Origin: a virus
IMG/VR virus record: IMGVR_UViG_3300025785_001290
Location: 1 to 23,110 of that record
Strand: one strand, 5' to 3'
DNA length: 23,110 nucleotides
The position numbers were made by a program, and so were the translations under genes. The notes under the pieces are model-generated. The model was not told where the DNA came from. It ran no database searches and saw nothing but the letters and a program-made list of their open reading frames with translations. Positions 6,961 through 15,056 of the stretch are shown piece by piece; the first letter of the stretch is position 1; each line of letters begins with the position of its first letter.

Positions 6961-7803
6961 TTAAGCACCTTTGTGTGGACGAAATATTCCGGAAATTTGG
7001 CCTTTGCCGGATGCACTTAGTCCGCTCGGCCACGACACTGTTACTGCACTGTGACCAGGATTGTTGTTTCCAACTGACCCGCCTTGATTGCCTCCGATAA
7101 ATGTATAATTTCCCGGACCTTTTACTTGATAAATGAAATTTACGTGATGGAAATTCCAATACACAATATCCCCTGGCTGACCTTGATTAATAGGAACAGG
7201 AGTTGCACTCCATCTTCCGGGATTTGATGAAATTGCCTGAGAACTTGCTTCCGGGCACCATTTATAACCGCAAGATTTAAGAGCAAAATTAACAAATCCC
7301 ATGCACCATGCCGGTTGATCGGTTTTAAACAGTGCATTTCCTGATAGCCCCAGAGATTTCCAAATGTTTGCAATATTTGGATTACCAGGAGTTGAAACAA
7401 TTGTTCCGTGTGCGGGGTTAACTCGAGACCAAGCCCCCGAAGCCGCTTCCTTTACTCTAGCTTCTAACCAGGGAATTAAATCCCCACCAGTTGCTGAAAG
7501 ATCTACGGCTCCGGGAGTATTAGTTAACGGTGATGCAGAATCACTTGATCCGACAGGTCCACCGTTCGCAGCTTCTTCAGCAGGGGAAGCAATTGAACTT
7601 GCTGCAAATTCGTCGGCGGCGGCTTGATCTACTGTTGATTGTGCGGCAGGAACACTGGCAGAAGCGGCACTTCCTGATCCTGCCCCATACAATACAATAG
7701 GAACATTATTTGAAAATACAGTAGGTGATTGATAAAGATCAGTAACGTCAGGACTTGTACTCGACTGCTGCGGTTTACCATCTGTAATCCACGGTGTACT
7801 CAT
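6961..7803 (-). CDS. PAAR-like tip domain fused to CHAP/NlpC-type peptidoglycan hydrolase
   Basis: 280 aa, ATG with AGGGA upstream. The N-terminus (about 1-40) has the pattern TPWITDGKP...SPTVFSNNVPIVLY, resembling PAAR-like tail-tip proteins of T4-like phages. An Ala/Ser-rich linker (about 41-100) leads to a C-terminal cysteine-peptidase/amidase domain (about 108-278). That domain has candidate catalytic C167 (PAWCMGFVNFAL), H219 or H220 (FHHVNFIY, after GDIVYW) and N239 (FIGGNQGG), as in CHAP-type endopeptidases. The likely role is cutting murein either from the baseplate tip during entry or at lysis. The PAAR-like front favours a virion part; the neighbouring holin-like genes favour a lysis role. 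Confidence 0.78.
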   Translation of the reverse strand: MSTPWITDGKPQQSSTSPDVTDLYQSPTVFSNNVPIVLYGAGSGSAASASVPAAQSTVDQAAADEFAASSIASPAEEAANGGPVGSSDSASPLTNTPGAVDLSATGGDLIPWLEARVKEAASGAWSRVNPAHGTIVSTPGNPNIANIWKSLGLSGNALFKTDQPAWCMGFVNFALKSCGYKWCPEASSQAISSNPGRWSATPVPINQGQPGDIVYWNFHHVNFIYQVKGPGNYTFIGGNQGGSVGNNNPGHSAVTVSWPSGLSASGKGQISGIFRPHKGA

Positions 7804-7826
7804 AATATTCCCTTATAAAACTATAT

Positions 7827-8117
7827 TTACACTAATGTAAGACCAGTAGTCCCTTGAAGGTATTGAGTCTGCATTTCCTTGACAGTTTCGGCGATCATAA
7901 TCACCTTGTCCTTGTTGATCTTGAATGCCTTATCAACACTGGCAGTAAAAGTCCACTGTTGAAGGCCCAACCCCTGCTGACTCATAACAAGTACAAGAGG
8001 GCGATGGATTGAATAATAATCGTCACCGATTTCAATGAGCTTACCGATAAGCTCTTCGCCAGTTACAATCTTTAGTGTGACGACTTCGCCTACGGCGATC
8101 CCTTTAGTAATAATCAT
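7827..8117 (-). CDS. Small conserved phage protein with LSm/Hfq-like beta fold
   Basis: 96 aa. Residues about 10-50 read VVTLKIVTGEELIGKLIEIGDDYYSIHRPLVL with a short break, the strand-turn pattern of Sm/LSm domains in which a strongly bent beta-sheet begins with V-x-L-x-x-G-x-x-h-x-G. The second half has aromatic and charged residues ending in a helix-like tail. Small proteins of this form occur in T4-like cyanophages, function unknown. It overlaps the thyX stop by ATGA and so is co-translated with it. An RNA-binding role is only suggested by the fold guess. Confidence 0.7.
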   Translation of the reverse strand: MIITKGIAVGEVVTLKIVTGEELIGKLIEIGDDYYSIHRPLVLVMSQQGLGLQQWTFTASVDKAFKINKDKVIMIAETVKEMQTQYLQGTTGLTLV

Positions 8118-8815
8118 GGTAGTTTCCTTACAAACTCTTCAAATTCTTTGATATCTTGCAGTGCTTGGTCAACATCTGGGAAATGTTCTTTAATAACTGC
8201 CCAGCACTGTTCGGCAACAATTCGATGTTCTTTCTGTGTTGCCTTATCCATACGAAGCTGACAATAATGCACCCACGAACGCAATGTACCTGCGACAATT
8301 ACCACAGATTCGGTCATACCTTCGGGTAGTACTGCACGAGCCTGTTCTTTAGCAATTCCATTTTCAATTGCCCACTTATATGCTTCTAGAGCAGCTTTTG
8401 TGATATCTTCTTGATGCGAAAGCCATTCGTTTTCCAAAGATTCGTCATCAGTTTCTACAGAGTTTTGTCGATTTTTGGCATCCTGTAAACGAGCCTCACG
8501 GATCTTAAAACTCAAATCCTTGGTAGGATCTGCATAACGCTGACTATATTCTTGAAAACTGAAACTGCGGTGACGCAACAACTGACGAGCAATATCACGG
8601 GTTGTCTTAATTTCCATCTGTACTGATACCATTTCGAGTGGTGACCAATGCTGATTCTTAATCAAATATTGTACTAGCTTAGGAGCGGTTGCAGTGTTAT
8701 TTTGATTGCTAGGATTGCTAACTCTAGCAGCCCAAGCAACCAATTCATTTGCTGTCTTGCATCCGGTATATTCTTCGTTGGGCTGTGTAATACCAACTAA
8801 ATTAACTTCACTCAC
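8114..8815 (-). CDS. thyX: Flavin-dependent thymidylate synthase ThyX
   Basis: Converts dUMP to dTMP using methylene-tetrahydrofolate, FAD and NADPH. The ThyX signature RHRSFSFQEYSQRY lies at about residues 81-94. Other family blocks are AARVSNP near the N-terminus and PEGMTESV and LRSWVHYCQLR in the C-terminal half. I chose GTG 8815 (233 aa) because the encoded SEVNLVGITQP fits a normal ThyX N-terminus and because it overlaps the end of the preceding small gene. A longer reading from TTG 8863 is possible. It forms the thymidylate branch of the phage dNTP supply with NrdA/NrdB and glutaredoxin upstream. Confidence 0.95.
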   Translation of the reverse strand: MSEVNLVGITQPNEEYTGCKTANELVAWAARVSNPSNQNNTATAPKLVQYLIKNQHWSPLEMVSVQMEIKTTRDIARQLLRHRSFSFQEYSQRYADPTKDLSFKIREARLQDAKNRQNSVETDDESLENEWLSHQEDITKAALEAYKWAIENGIAKEQARAVLPEGMTESVVIVAGTLRSWVHYCQLRMDKATQKEHRIVAEQCWAVIKEHFPDVDQALQDIKEFEEFVRKLP

Positions 8816-8960
8816 TCGTATCACTTTCTGTTTCGCAGGTTGCTTCTTGCTTGAGGCGAGCAACTTCCTCTTCTAGCTTAACTAGTCTATCAAAGATATA
8901 CTCATCAGTATATCCAAAACCGCTGTCTTTAATTGCTTCTTTTAGTGTCTGACTACTCAC
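8808..8960 (-). CDS. Tiny coiled-coil protein (50 aa)
   Basis: GTG start with AAGGA 6 nt upstream, overlapping the preceding stop as GTGA. The product begins MSSQTLKEAI and has a heptad-like stretch DRLVKLEEEVARLKQE, predicting a short coiled coil. Its stop overlaps the thyX GTG start. The tight overlaps on both sides and good ribosome-binding site support a real gene. Function unknown. Confidence 0.6.
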   Translation of the reverse strand: MSSQTLKEAIKDSGFGYTDEYIFDRLVKLEEEVARLKQEATCETESDTSE

Positions 8961-9142
8961 AGTGAATCCTTTCCTATTTTCTTGATTCTTTCGATTTTTT
9001 CTTCTAATTCTACAATATCACGCTTGACCAACATTTTGATATCTTCTGATACACATCCATTGTGTTTTCTTTTGAGATTAGCTAAAACTTTTAAATGGAA
9101 ATTGATTAAACTATTTGGATCTCGTACTTCTTTGCTTTTCAC
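8957..9142 (-). CDS. Small charged helical protein (61 aa)
   Basis: GTG start with AGAGG 6 nt upstream. The product is Lys/Glu-rich and helical (FHLKVLANLKRKHNG, then DIVELEEKIERIKKIG), likely a coiled coil. It is the middle of three tiny coiled-coil genes lying between the 148-aa gene and thyX, with one of its junctions a GTGA overlap. No family recognised. Confidence 0.62.
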   Translation of the reverse strand: MKSKEVRDPNSLINFHLKVLANLKRKHNGCVSEDIKMLVKRDIVELEEKIERIKKIGKDSL

Positions 9143-9144
9143 TT

Positions 9145-9282
9145 TTAACCTCTTCTGACTACAGAAGCTACTTGTTGAACTTCTGACTTGCGACGATTAT
9201 TTTCACGTCTGAGAAACTCTACTTCTCGTTCTAGCCTAGCGACAACTGTTCTAAGATGGGCTAATTCCTTATCTTGATCCAT
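9145..9282 (-). CDS. Tiny coiled-coil protein (45 aa)
   Basis: ATG 9282 with GAGGA 8 nt upstream; an in-frame ATG at 9288 would leave too little spacing. The product begins MDQDKELAHL and continues with VARLEREVEFLRRENN, a clear leucine-heptad coiled coil. It overlaps the end of the 148-aa gene by 14 bp and ends 2 bp before the next small gene. Function unknown. Confidence 0.58.
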   Translation of the reverse strand: MDQDKELAHLRTVVARLEREVEFLRRENNRRKSEVQQVASVVRRG

Positions 9283-9715
9283 TTTCATCGTCCTCGGAAT
9301 CGTAACACATTGCTTCTAAGGTCTTATAATATTCATAGGCCTTTTGTAATGCTTCGTACTTAGCCAGCTTCTTAGGATCAGGTGTTAGAATAGATAGACG
9401 CTTTTCAATAGTTTCTAGCATATCGCCCAAGCTTCGACCCTTCCATTTAATATCACCGTTGAATTCGGCATCAGTTTCACACTTAAATTTATTAGAAATG
9501 GTAGAATAATTAGATGTTACATAGGTACTGTAACCGCCAGCCCCACCTAATCCTGTTGAATAACCACCATTTGCACCAGTCGGATATGTAAGACTTCCGG
9601 CAGCGCCGGTGTAGGCTGGGTTATTCAACGCTCCGAGCATACTGTTATATGCATTGAGATTAATAGTAGTATAGTTTTTTGGTGCTGCTACTGTTTCTTC
9701 ATTTTCGTCATCCAC
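9269..9715 (-). CDS. Conserved T4-like phage protein, Gly/Tyr-rich N-terminus and helical C-terminus
   Basis: 148 aa. The first half is rich in Gly, Ser, Tyr and Thr (GGYSTGLGGAGGYSTY) and probably flexible. The second half (about 77-140) is more ordered: FKCETDAEFNGDIKWKGRSL, then a helix DMLETIEKRLSILTPDPKKL and KYEALQKAYEYYKTLEAMC. The C-terminal block resembles small proteins of marine T4-like phages whose role is unknown to me. It lies 3 bp after the glutaredoxin gene. Confidence 0.75.
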   Translation of the reverse strand: MDDENEETVAAPKNYTTINLNAYNSMLGALNNPAYTGAAGSLTYPTGANGGYSTGLGGAGGYSTYVTSNYSTISNKFKCETDAEFNGDIKWKGRSLGDMLETIEKRLSILTPDPKKLAKYEALQKAYEYYKTLEAMCYDSEDDENGSR

Positions 9716-9718
9716 GGC

Positions 9719-9946
9719 TTAACCCTTTAGATGAGCAACTAATTCAGTATATCCGCCGATCAATTCATCGTCGAGGAATACCTGTGGGACTGTTCGAGCA
9801 TTTGGAACTGCTTCTAGTAGTTGTTCCTTAGTCCATGTACCTGCAGTAACGTCACGTACTTCATATTCAATACCTTTACTATCTAGTAATTTCTTGGCAT
9901 TTTCGCAGTATGGGCACGGGGTCTTCGACCAAACAATTGCTTTCAT
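9719..9946 (-). CDS. grx: Glutaredoxin
   Basis: 75 aa with the dithiol active site CPYC at residues 11-14, the cis-proline loop TVPQVF (about 53-58) and the glutathione-side GGY motif (about 64-66). This is a minimal glutaredoxin, the expected electron donor that reduces the C-terminal cysteines of the phage ribonucleotide reductase encoded upstream. It starts at TAATG on the stop of the preceding gene. Confidence 0.95.
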   Translation of the reverse strand: MKAIVWSKTPCPYCENAKKLLDSKGIEYEVRDVTAGTWTKEQLLEAVPNARTVPQVFLDDELIGGYTELVAHLKG

Positions 9947-10317
9947 TATTTCTTGTCCTTTGTCTTGAGGACGATTGAGGAGAAACCCCAGCTCAATGGT
10001 CTATTCATTTTTTCTTCCTTCGGTGGCAATTTAATGACACAAGGCTGACTGATCTTCATCGCATAACCACGAATAGCTGCAACAAGACTGGCCGACTTGC
10101 GTTCAATCCAATTAGCAAGGCCATCTAATAAACGTACTCGCAAGCAATTGTTCTTTTCTGCAATTTCATCTAACTTCTTTAGAAATTTGTTTGTTTCTGC
10201 TCTATTTTGTTCTACAGCTTGTTCATATGCAGTTTTTGATTCTGGAGTAAATGCAAAATCAACCTTATGACCGCTCAGTGTTGTCATTGTTTTTATTTTT
10301 GTTTCTTCATCTGACAT
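9946..10317 (-). CDS. Unknown phage protein between nrdB and glutaredoxin
   Basis: 123 aa, ATG with AAGGA 7 nt upstream, 10 bp after nrdB. It is charged and mainly helical in the middle (TAYEQAVEQNRAETNKFLKK), with a more hydrophobic stretch LANWIERKSASLVAAIRGYAM and a Lys-rich end. No signal peptide or membrane segment is clear. I do not recognise a family; its place suggests it is co-expressed with the dNTP-synthesis genes. Confidence 0.75.
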   Translation of the reverse strand: MSDEETKIKTMTTLSGHKVDFAFTPESKTAYEQAVEQNRAETNKFLKKLDEIAEKNNCLRVRLLDGLANWIERKSASLVAAIRGYAMKISQPCVIKLPPKEEKMNRPLSWGFSSIVLKTKDKK

Positions 10318-10327
10318 AAATTATTCC

Positions 10328-11428
10328 TTATAAATCTGGCAATTCACTATATTCAACAGTATCCGACATTACTCCAATTACATAGTTGGTTGATTCATTT
10401 TCCTGCAATGCCGTCTGCTTTTTATTAATGTTTACATGCTTATTAAACCAAGGAATGGGACTTGACTTAGGGTATTCTCCTTGATACTTAATACCAATGT
10501 CCTTGAGACGATTAAATGCTGTAAAGTCTACAAAATCCTTAAGGATATTAGCATTTAACCCAATAACAGGTCCTAGCTTAAACAAATAAGTAGCCCATTC
10601 TTTTTCTTCGCGAATAACATCCATATACATTTGATATACTTCAGCTTCGCACTCTTTAGCGATATCTACAAACTCTGGATCATCCTTAGGAACCTGATTG
10701 ATCAACCACGCTGTCCACTCGGTGTGCAGAAGTTCATCCTGTAGAATCAAACTGATAATATTTCCATTACCGATGTAAATTTTATTTTCGACCATTGCAA
10801 GACTTGTAGCAAAAGACACCATAAAGCGTAATGCTTCAAGTGCATAGCTTGCGTGAAGTGCTAGCCAAATGGCTTTTTTGTGGTCACGAACTGGAATGTC
10901 TTCACCGACTTCCTTGCGACAATTCAACAAATGTAGATCTTCGTAATATCGACCAACATTTGCAGCCATTTCTACAATTTCAGAAGTGTCATGAATTTTG
11001 TTAAATTCATCTTTGGGCACACCATAGACGTTGCGAATGATATGACTGTAGCTCTTGCTATGAATATTCGTTTCGAAAAAACTCCAATTACTTACAAGAG
11101 CCTCTAGTTCTGGAATTGAAATTACAGGACTAAAGATCTGGTTAGGTGCTCGGCCTTGAATACTATCCAATGCAGTTTGTCGTAGAAGATTAGACGTAAA
11201 GATATGCTTGACAGCAATAGTAGCTTCCTTGTGATCCATTTTGTCTTTGGTCAACGAGATTTCTTCTGGAACCCAAAAGAATCCACGTGCCAGTTCTTCA
11301 AACTTGGCAATCCTAGGATACTTGACTTCCTCAAACCGCTGCACCGTAACAGGCCCAGCAGGATCCAGAAACATAGTACGCTTAAGATAATTTGTTTGTT
11401 TTGAAATGTCGTATTGTGCTTTTGACAT
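10328..11428 (-). CDS. nrdB: Ribonucleotide reductase class Ia beta subunit NrdB
   Basis: 366 aa. Makes the tyrosyl radical used by NrdA to reduce ribonucleotides. Matches to E. coli NrdB include FWVPEEI (W52), ALDSIQGR (ligand D88), HSKSYSHIIRN (ligand H123, radical Y127), ALEALRFMVSFA (ligand E198), LQDELLH (ligands E232 and H235), the transfer tyrosine in TNYVIG (Y349) and an acidic C-terminal tail ending SELPDL for binding NrdA. One oddity is that the first Glu ligand and H123 are separated by three residues (E119-T-N-I-H) instead of the usual two. AAGGA lies about 11 nt before the ATG. Confidence 0.96.
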   Translation of the reverse strand: MSKAQYDISKQTNYLKRTMFLDPAGPVTVQRFEEVKYPRIAKFEELARGFFWVPEEISLTKDKMDHKEATIAVKHIFTSNLLRQTALDSIQGRAPNQIFSPVISIPELEALVSNWSFFETNIHSKSYSHIIRNVYGVPKDEFNKIHDTSEIVEMAANVGRYYEDLHLLNCRKEVGEDIPVRDHKKAIWLALHASYALEALRFMVSFATSLAMVENKIYIGNGNIISLILQDELLHTEWTAWLINQVPKDDPEFVDIAKECEAEVYQMYMDVIREEKEWATYLFKLGPVIGLNANILKDFVDFTAFNRLKDIGIKYQGEYPKSSPIPWFNKHVNINKKQTALQENESTNYVIGVMSDTVEYSELPDL

Positions 11429-11434
11429 GACAGT

Positions 11435-12061
11435 TTATTCCTTTATATTGAATGTTAGCTTATATGCTCTTAATAGATTGAATTCCGAAATAATAGTTTC
11501 TTGCACTGTTTGATTTTTTGATAATACATATCTATATTTTTCATAATTTTCAGTGTTACCTAAGAACTTTTGTAAATCATCGACGGTATTTAATTTTTGA
11601 AAATTTTTAGTATTATCGGGATCATACACCATTATTACATTGCCTGAATTTAATAATCGCTTCCATACTGATAATCCCTCTTTACTTAATAATGAACCAC
11701 TGAATAATAACGATCCCGGGATTGTTAATAAAATACTTTGATAAAATTCACTAGCAAACTGTTCGTATCCTGGTTCTTTGCCAACAATTTCAACAGACAA
11801 CCCATTTTTAAATCTACTCATTCGAGCTGCAATTTTAATCTGCGAGTTGATTGAAACCCAATAATAAATTTCAAATTGGTCAATAATAAGATTGAACAAA
11901 TTATTTCCAAGATTATTTGGTTGATGCCCGTTTTCAATATTTGCTTCTATCACTGTTTTCAAATCAGAAAAAGGATTATGTCCTGATGGCCCAGTGTACC
12001 TGGGCATTTCAAAAATCCAAGATTCATTAAATCTTTGAATAAATGATTTTTCATCAGACAT
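11435..12061 (-). CDS. Unknown 208-aa phage protein between nrdA and nrdB
   Basis: Looks cytoplasmic and mixed alpha/beta, with no signal peptide or membrane segment. Visible blocks are FNESWIFEMPRYTGPSGHNPF near the start (split here by no known motif), NLIIDQFEIYYWVSI, then MSRFKNGLSVEIVGKEPGYEQFASE and a C-terminal helix. The gene looks more AT-rich than the flanking nrd genes, which may mark it as a later insertion. It overlaps the small gene upstream by 8 bp and ends 7 bp before nrdB. Family unknown to me. Confidence 0.75.
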   Translation of the reverse strand: MSDEKSFIQRFNESWIFEMPRYTGPSGHNPFSDLKTVIEANIENGHQPNNLGNNLFNLIIDQFEIYYWVSINSQIKIAARMSRFKNGLSVEIVGKEPGYEQFASEFYQSILLTIPGSLLFSGSLLSKEGLSVWKRLLNSGNVIMVYDPDNTKNFQKLNTVDDLQKFLGNTENYEKYRYVLSKNQTVQETIISEFNLLRAYKLTFNIKE

Positions 12062-12227
12062 TAATTATTTCTTTCTTCATTAATGTTTCTAAATCTTTGA
12101 TAGTTTCATCTTCTAGTTCACAGTACCAAACGGTTCGCCCATCAAGCTCAACACGCTGTTTGAACATTAGGTTTATTTCTTTTTCAACTCCCTCTTTGAG
12201 GGACATTACTGTTAATATTTTAGACAT
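12054..12227 (-). CDS. Small unknown protein (57 aa) after nrdA
   Basis: ATG 12227 with AAGGGA a few bases upstream, starting 11 bp after the nrdA stop. The product begins MSKILTVMSL and contains RVELDGRTVWYCELEDETI, suggesting a small beta-hairpin followed by a helix. Its stop overlaps the start of the 208-aa gene. No family recognised. Confidence 0.65.
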   Translation of the reverse strand: MSKILTVMSLKEGVEKEINLMFKQRVELDGRTVWYCELEDETIKDLETLMKKEIINV

Positions 12228-12237
12228 AATTTTCCCT

Positions 12238-14589
12238 TTAGAGCTTACAGGCTAGACAGTCGTCTTCGTCTTCATATATTGTAATAGGTTCACCCGGAAC
12301 AATGTTATTTTGTGTACTTCCGTTAATCTGGGTAGTGCCAGTTACTGCTTCCTTAGACCCAACCTTGTTGATCAAGCTATAATATATAGTCTTAATGCCC
12401 CACTTATAAGCAAGCATGAGATTCTTGACAATTAATGTGCCGGGAATCTTGCCACCTGGAAAATGTGCGGGATTATAAAAAGTATTAGTCGAAAGTGATT
12501 GATCGATGTAAGCAGCAAGAACCGCAGCAGTCTTTAGATATGCTTCACAGTTAGTCTGATCCCACATTAATTGATAACGGTTCTTGTAACGACGATATTC
12601 CGGAACAACCTGTACAAACGATCCTGCTTTGGATTCCTTGACCGAGATCAGTTCCATGGGCATTTCGATACCATTAGTTGAATTAAGAACAACACTTGAA
12701 CTTTCCACAGGAGCAACGGCCATTAGCGTAGCATTACGAATTCCATATTGCAACAGTCGAACGCGAAGACCTTCCCAGTCTAGGTTAGAACTAGGTGTAA
12801 AGTCTGTTAGTTCATTAACTCCTTCAGCTCTACGTTCCCAAGGAAAAATACCTCGGCCGTAGTAAGTTGCAGAGCTACGTTCGCAAGGACCACGTTCTTG
12901 TGCGAGTTCGACACTCATCTCAGTGAGGAAGTAAGCCTGATGCTCCATCCAACGTTTTACTTCGGCTAACGTCTCAGCTTCACCGTACTTAAAATTTCGA
13001 CGAGCATGCCAGTAAGCTAGATTAGTAATTCCGATGCCAAGAGGTTCAAATTCTTTATTTGCAAGCTGACTCTGAATGCTTAGGAAATCCTGATAGCTGA
13101 GCAAATTGCTAAGGCTGCGTACAAGAACACGGCAGGCCTTACGCATTTCTTGCGGATTACGAAATGCTCCCCAATTGATGCTTCCTAATGTGCAGAGTGC
13201 AATACGTCCAGCTTCATCTTCGATGCGTTGAAATGGGCGAGTAGGAAGTAGAATCTCTTGACACAAGTTGCTCTGATAGATAGGATCTGTTGTAGTATCA
13301 AACGGACCTTGATTAATAACATTGTCGATATTTACAAGATAGATACGACCAGTATCAGTACGTTCTTTTAGAATACCATTTTTAATAACTTCTTCAGCAG
13401 CAATGGTTTTCTTTTTAATTACATTGTTCTTTTCATATTTTACATACAGCTTTTCAAATTCTTCACTGTTACGATAATATGCTTCGTAAAGATCCGGAAC
13501 ATCATGCGGATCGAATAAGGTGATATTCTCTTTGTTCTTTAAACGTCGCCAGAACATTGCATTCATTACAACGCTGTAATCCATTTGACGAACACGAGTT
13601 TCTTCTGTGCCCTGGTTGTTTTTTAGTACAATTAGGTCTTCAAACTGATAATGCCAAATTGGGAAAGTGACTGTGCAGCTGGCATTTCTGATGCCACCTT
13701 GTGAGCAGCTACGCAGGTCTGCAAACCACTTTTTAAGAAAAGGAATTAATCCAGTATGTTTGATCTCACCCTTACGAATTGGGGCTCCGATCGGTCGAAT
13801 TCTGCCAATTTCGAGGCCGATTCCGGCTCGTTTTGAAGCATATTTGGCCATCATTTCGCCTGCTGCAAAGATACTGTCCAATGTATCGTCTGCAGAAATT
13901 AAAACGCAGCTAGAAAACTGTTTTGTCGGAGTTCCGAGTCCTGCAAGCACAGGTGTGGCCAAGGTGAAGTGCCCGTCGCTGGCGCATTCATAATATTCTT
14001 TGACTAACTTTAGTCGCTTATCTGCGGGCTCATTGTGGAATGCAGTTGCAGCAGCAATAGCATATCGTACCTGCGGAGTTTCGTAGATCTTTCCGGTTGC
14101 TCGATTCTGCACCAGATACTTTTCTGCAAGCTGAGCAATCGCAGCGTAGGTGTAATTTTCATCTTTGTCATGATCGATGAATAGATTAATTATATTCCAC
14201 TCATCCTCAGTGTACCACTCAAGTAGTTCCGAGCTGTACATACCGAGTTCTACATTCTTTTTAACAATGTCATAAAGCGGCGGCGGAGTGTATGTGCCAT
14301 ATACACTTTTGCGTAACATACTAACTTTCTGGCGACCAGCAACGTACTGATAGTTTACGTTGTTGATTTCCGGATTTTCGCTTTCGTCGATAAGATCGAC
14401 CATAGCCTTGAGCAACAGTTCGTCAATGGTTTCTGTACTAATGCCGTCATGTAGTTCTAGGTGAGCTTTAATTTCGATCATAGACGGACTAACTCCATCT
14501 ATACCTTTGCAGTCAAATGCTACCTGTCTTTGTATTTTATTAATATCTAACGGCACTTTTTGACCGCTGCGTTTGACGACTGTTATCAT
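12238..14589 (-). CDS. nrdA: Ribonucleotide reductase class Ia alpha subunit NrdA
   Basis: 783 aa (E. coli 761). Reduces NDPs to dNDPs. An N-terminal ATP-cone (about 1-90; VVKRSGQKVPLDINKI) indicates dATP/ATP control. Catalytic residues are all visible: C228 (SSCVLI) and C466 (ALCTLGS) as the redox pair, N441-x-C443-x-E445 (NLCQE) as the radical site, and the tyrosine pair Y736-Y737 (IYYSL) for radical transfer. The C-terminal shuttle cysteines are C778/C781 in DCLACKL, a CxxC rather than the Cx4C of E. coli. GAGG precedes the ATG. It works with the NrdB and glutaredoxin encoded downstream. Confidence 0.97.
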   Translation of the reverse strand: MITVVKRSGQKVPLDINKIQRQVAFDCKGIDGVSPSMIEIKAHLELHDGISTETIDELLLKAMVDLIDESENPEINNVNYQYVAGRQKVSMLRKSVYGTYTPPPLYDIVKKNVELGMYSSELLEWYTEDEWNIINLFIDHDKDENYTYAAIAQLAEKYLVQNRATGKIYETPQVRYAIAAATAFHNEPADKRLKLVKEYYECASDGHFTLATPVLAGLGTPTKQFSSCVLISADDTLDSIFAAGEMMAKYASKRAGIGLEIGRIRPIGAPIRKGEIKHTGLIPFLKKWFADLRSCSQGGIRNASCTVTFPIWHYQFEDLIVLKNNQGTEETRVRQMDYSVVMNAMFWRRLKNKENITLFDPHDVPDLYEAYYRNSEEFEKLYVKYEKNNVIKKKTIAAEEVIKNGILKERTDTGRIYLVNIDNVINQGPFDTTTDPIYQSNLCQEILLPTRPFQRIEDEAGRIALCTLGSINWGAFRNPQEMRKACRVLVRSLSNLLSYQDFLSIQSQLANKEFEPLGIGITNLAYWHARRNFKYGEAETLAEVKRWMEHQAYFLTEMSVELAQERGPCERSSATYYGRGIFPWERRAEGVNELTDFTPSSNLDWEGLRVRLLQYGIRNATLMAVAPVESSSVVLNSTNGIEMPMELISVKESKAGSFVQVVPEYRRYKNRYQLMWDQTNCEAYLKTAAVLAAYIDQSLSTNTFYNPAHFPGGKIPGTLIVKNLMLAYKWGIKTIYYSLINKVGSKEAVTGTTQINGSTQNNIVPGEPITIYEDEDDCLACKL

Positions 14590-14621
14590 TAACTTACCTC
14601 TATTCTCATGTAGGATGATAT

Positions 14622-15056
14622 TTACCTGGGTCTCTCGAGCTCGATTATATTTTCGAGGAGAAATTCTTCAGGTATTTGACTGGTTAAAAACGCTTCAGTA
14701 TCTGAAAAATTTAAAACCTGCTCATCGTCTACATAGATTACATTGTACAATCTTTTACGAACTTTGTCTACCAATGTTCTTAATTGTATTGTAGAATTTT
14801 TATAACGGTCAGTTAGCAATAAGGTATAACCCATCATTATTGCTTTGGTAAAATCATCATAACGATTTTGTTCAATAATTTCCCACGGAGTTGGCCAACT
14901 AGCCGGGTAAAAGGGATCAATCAACACGTTATTAGGAATGATTGGGGTTTGTTGCCAAAAGTCTATTAAGTCTTGTAACGGATCGTCACTGACTTCTAGT
15001 GCTTTTCGCAAACTTGACCATGCCGCTAGCCGGTGGTCGAGATCTAATTTAAACAT
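14622..15056 (-). CDS. Conserved T4-like marine phage protein
   Basis: 144 aa, starting at TAATG on the stop of the tail-fibre gene. The most conserved-looking block is LIDFWQQTPIIPN with NVLIDPFYPASWPTPWEII and DDFTKAIMMGYTLLLT (about 30-80). This Pro/Trp-rich block is of a kind I associate with small proteins of T4-like cyanophages. The C-terminal half is alpha/beta. No membrane segment. Translational coupling to the fibre suggests a fibre-assembly or baseplate-associated role, but this is only context. Confidence 0.72.
   Translation of the reverse strand: MFKLDLDHRLAAWSSLRKALEVSDDPLQDLIDFWQQTPIIPNNVLIDPFYPASWPTPWEIIEQNRYDDFTKAIMMGYTLLLTDRYKNSTIQLRTLVDKVRKRLYNVIYVDDEQVLNFSDTEAFLTSQIPEEFLLENIIELERPR

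Noticed and set aside
7260-7270. TATAAATG octamer resembling a late promoter inside the hydrolase gene
   Set aside because: It mismatches the usually fixed last base, lies in a conserved coding block and has no start codon at a fitting distance.
8816-8863. Longer ThyX starting at TTG 8863
   Set aside because: The extra 16 Lys/Gln-rich residues do not fit a ThyX N-terminus, and they overlap a small gene that has its own ribosome-binding site.
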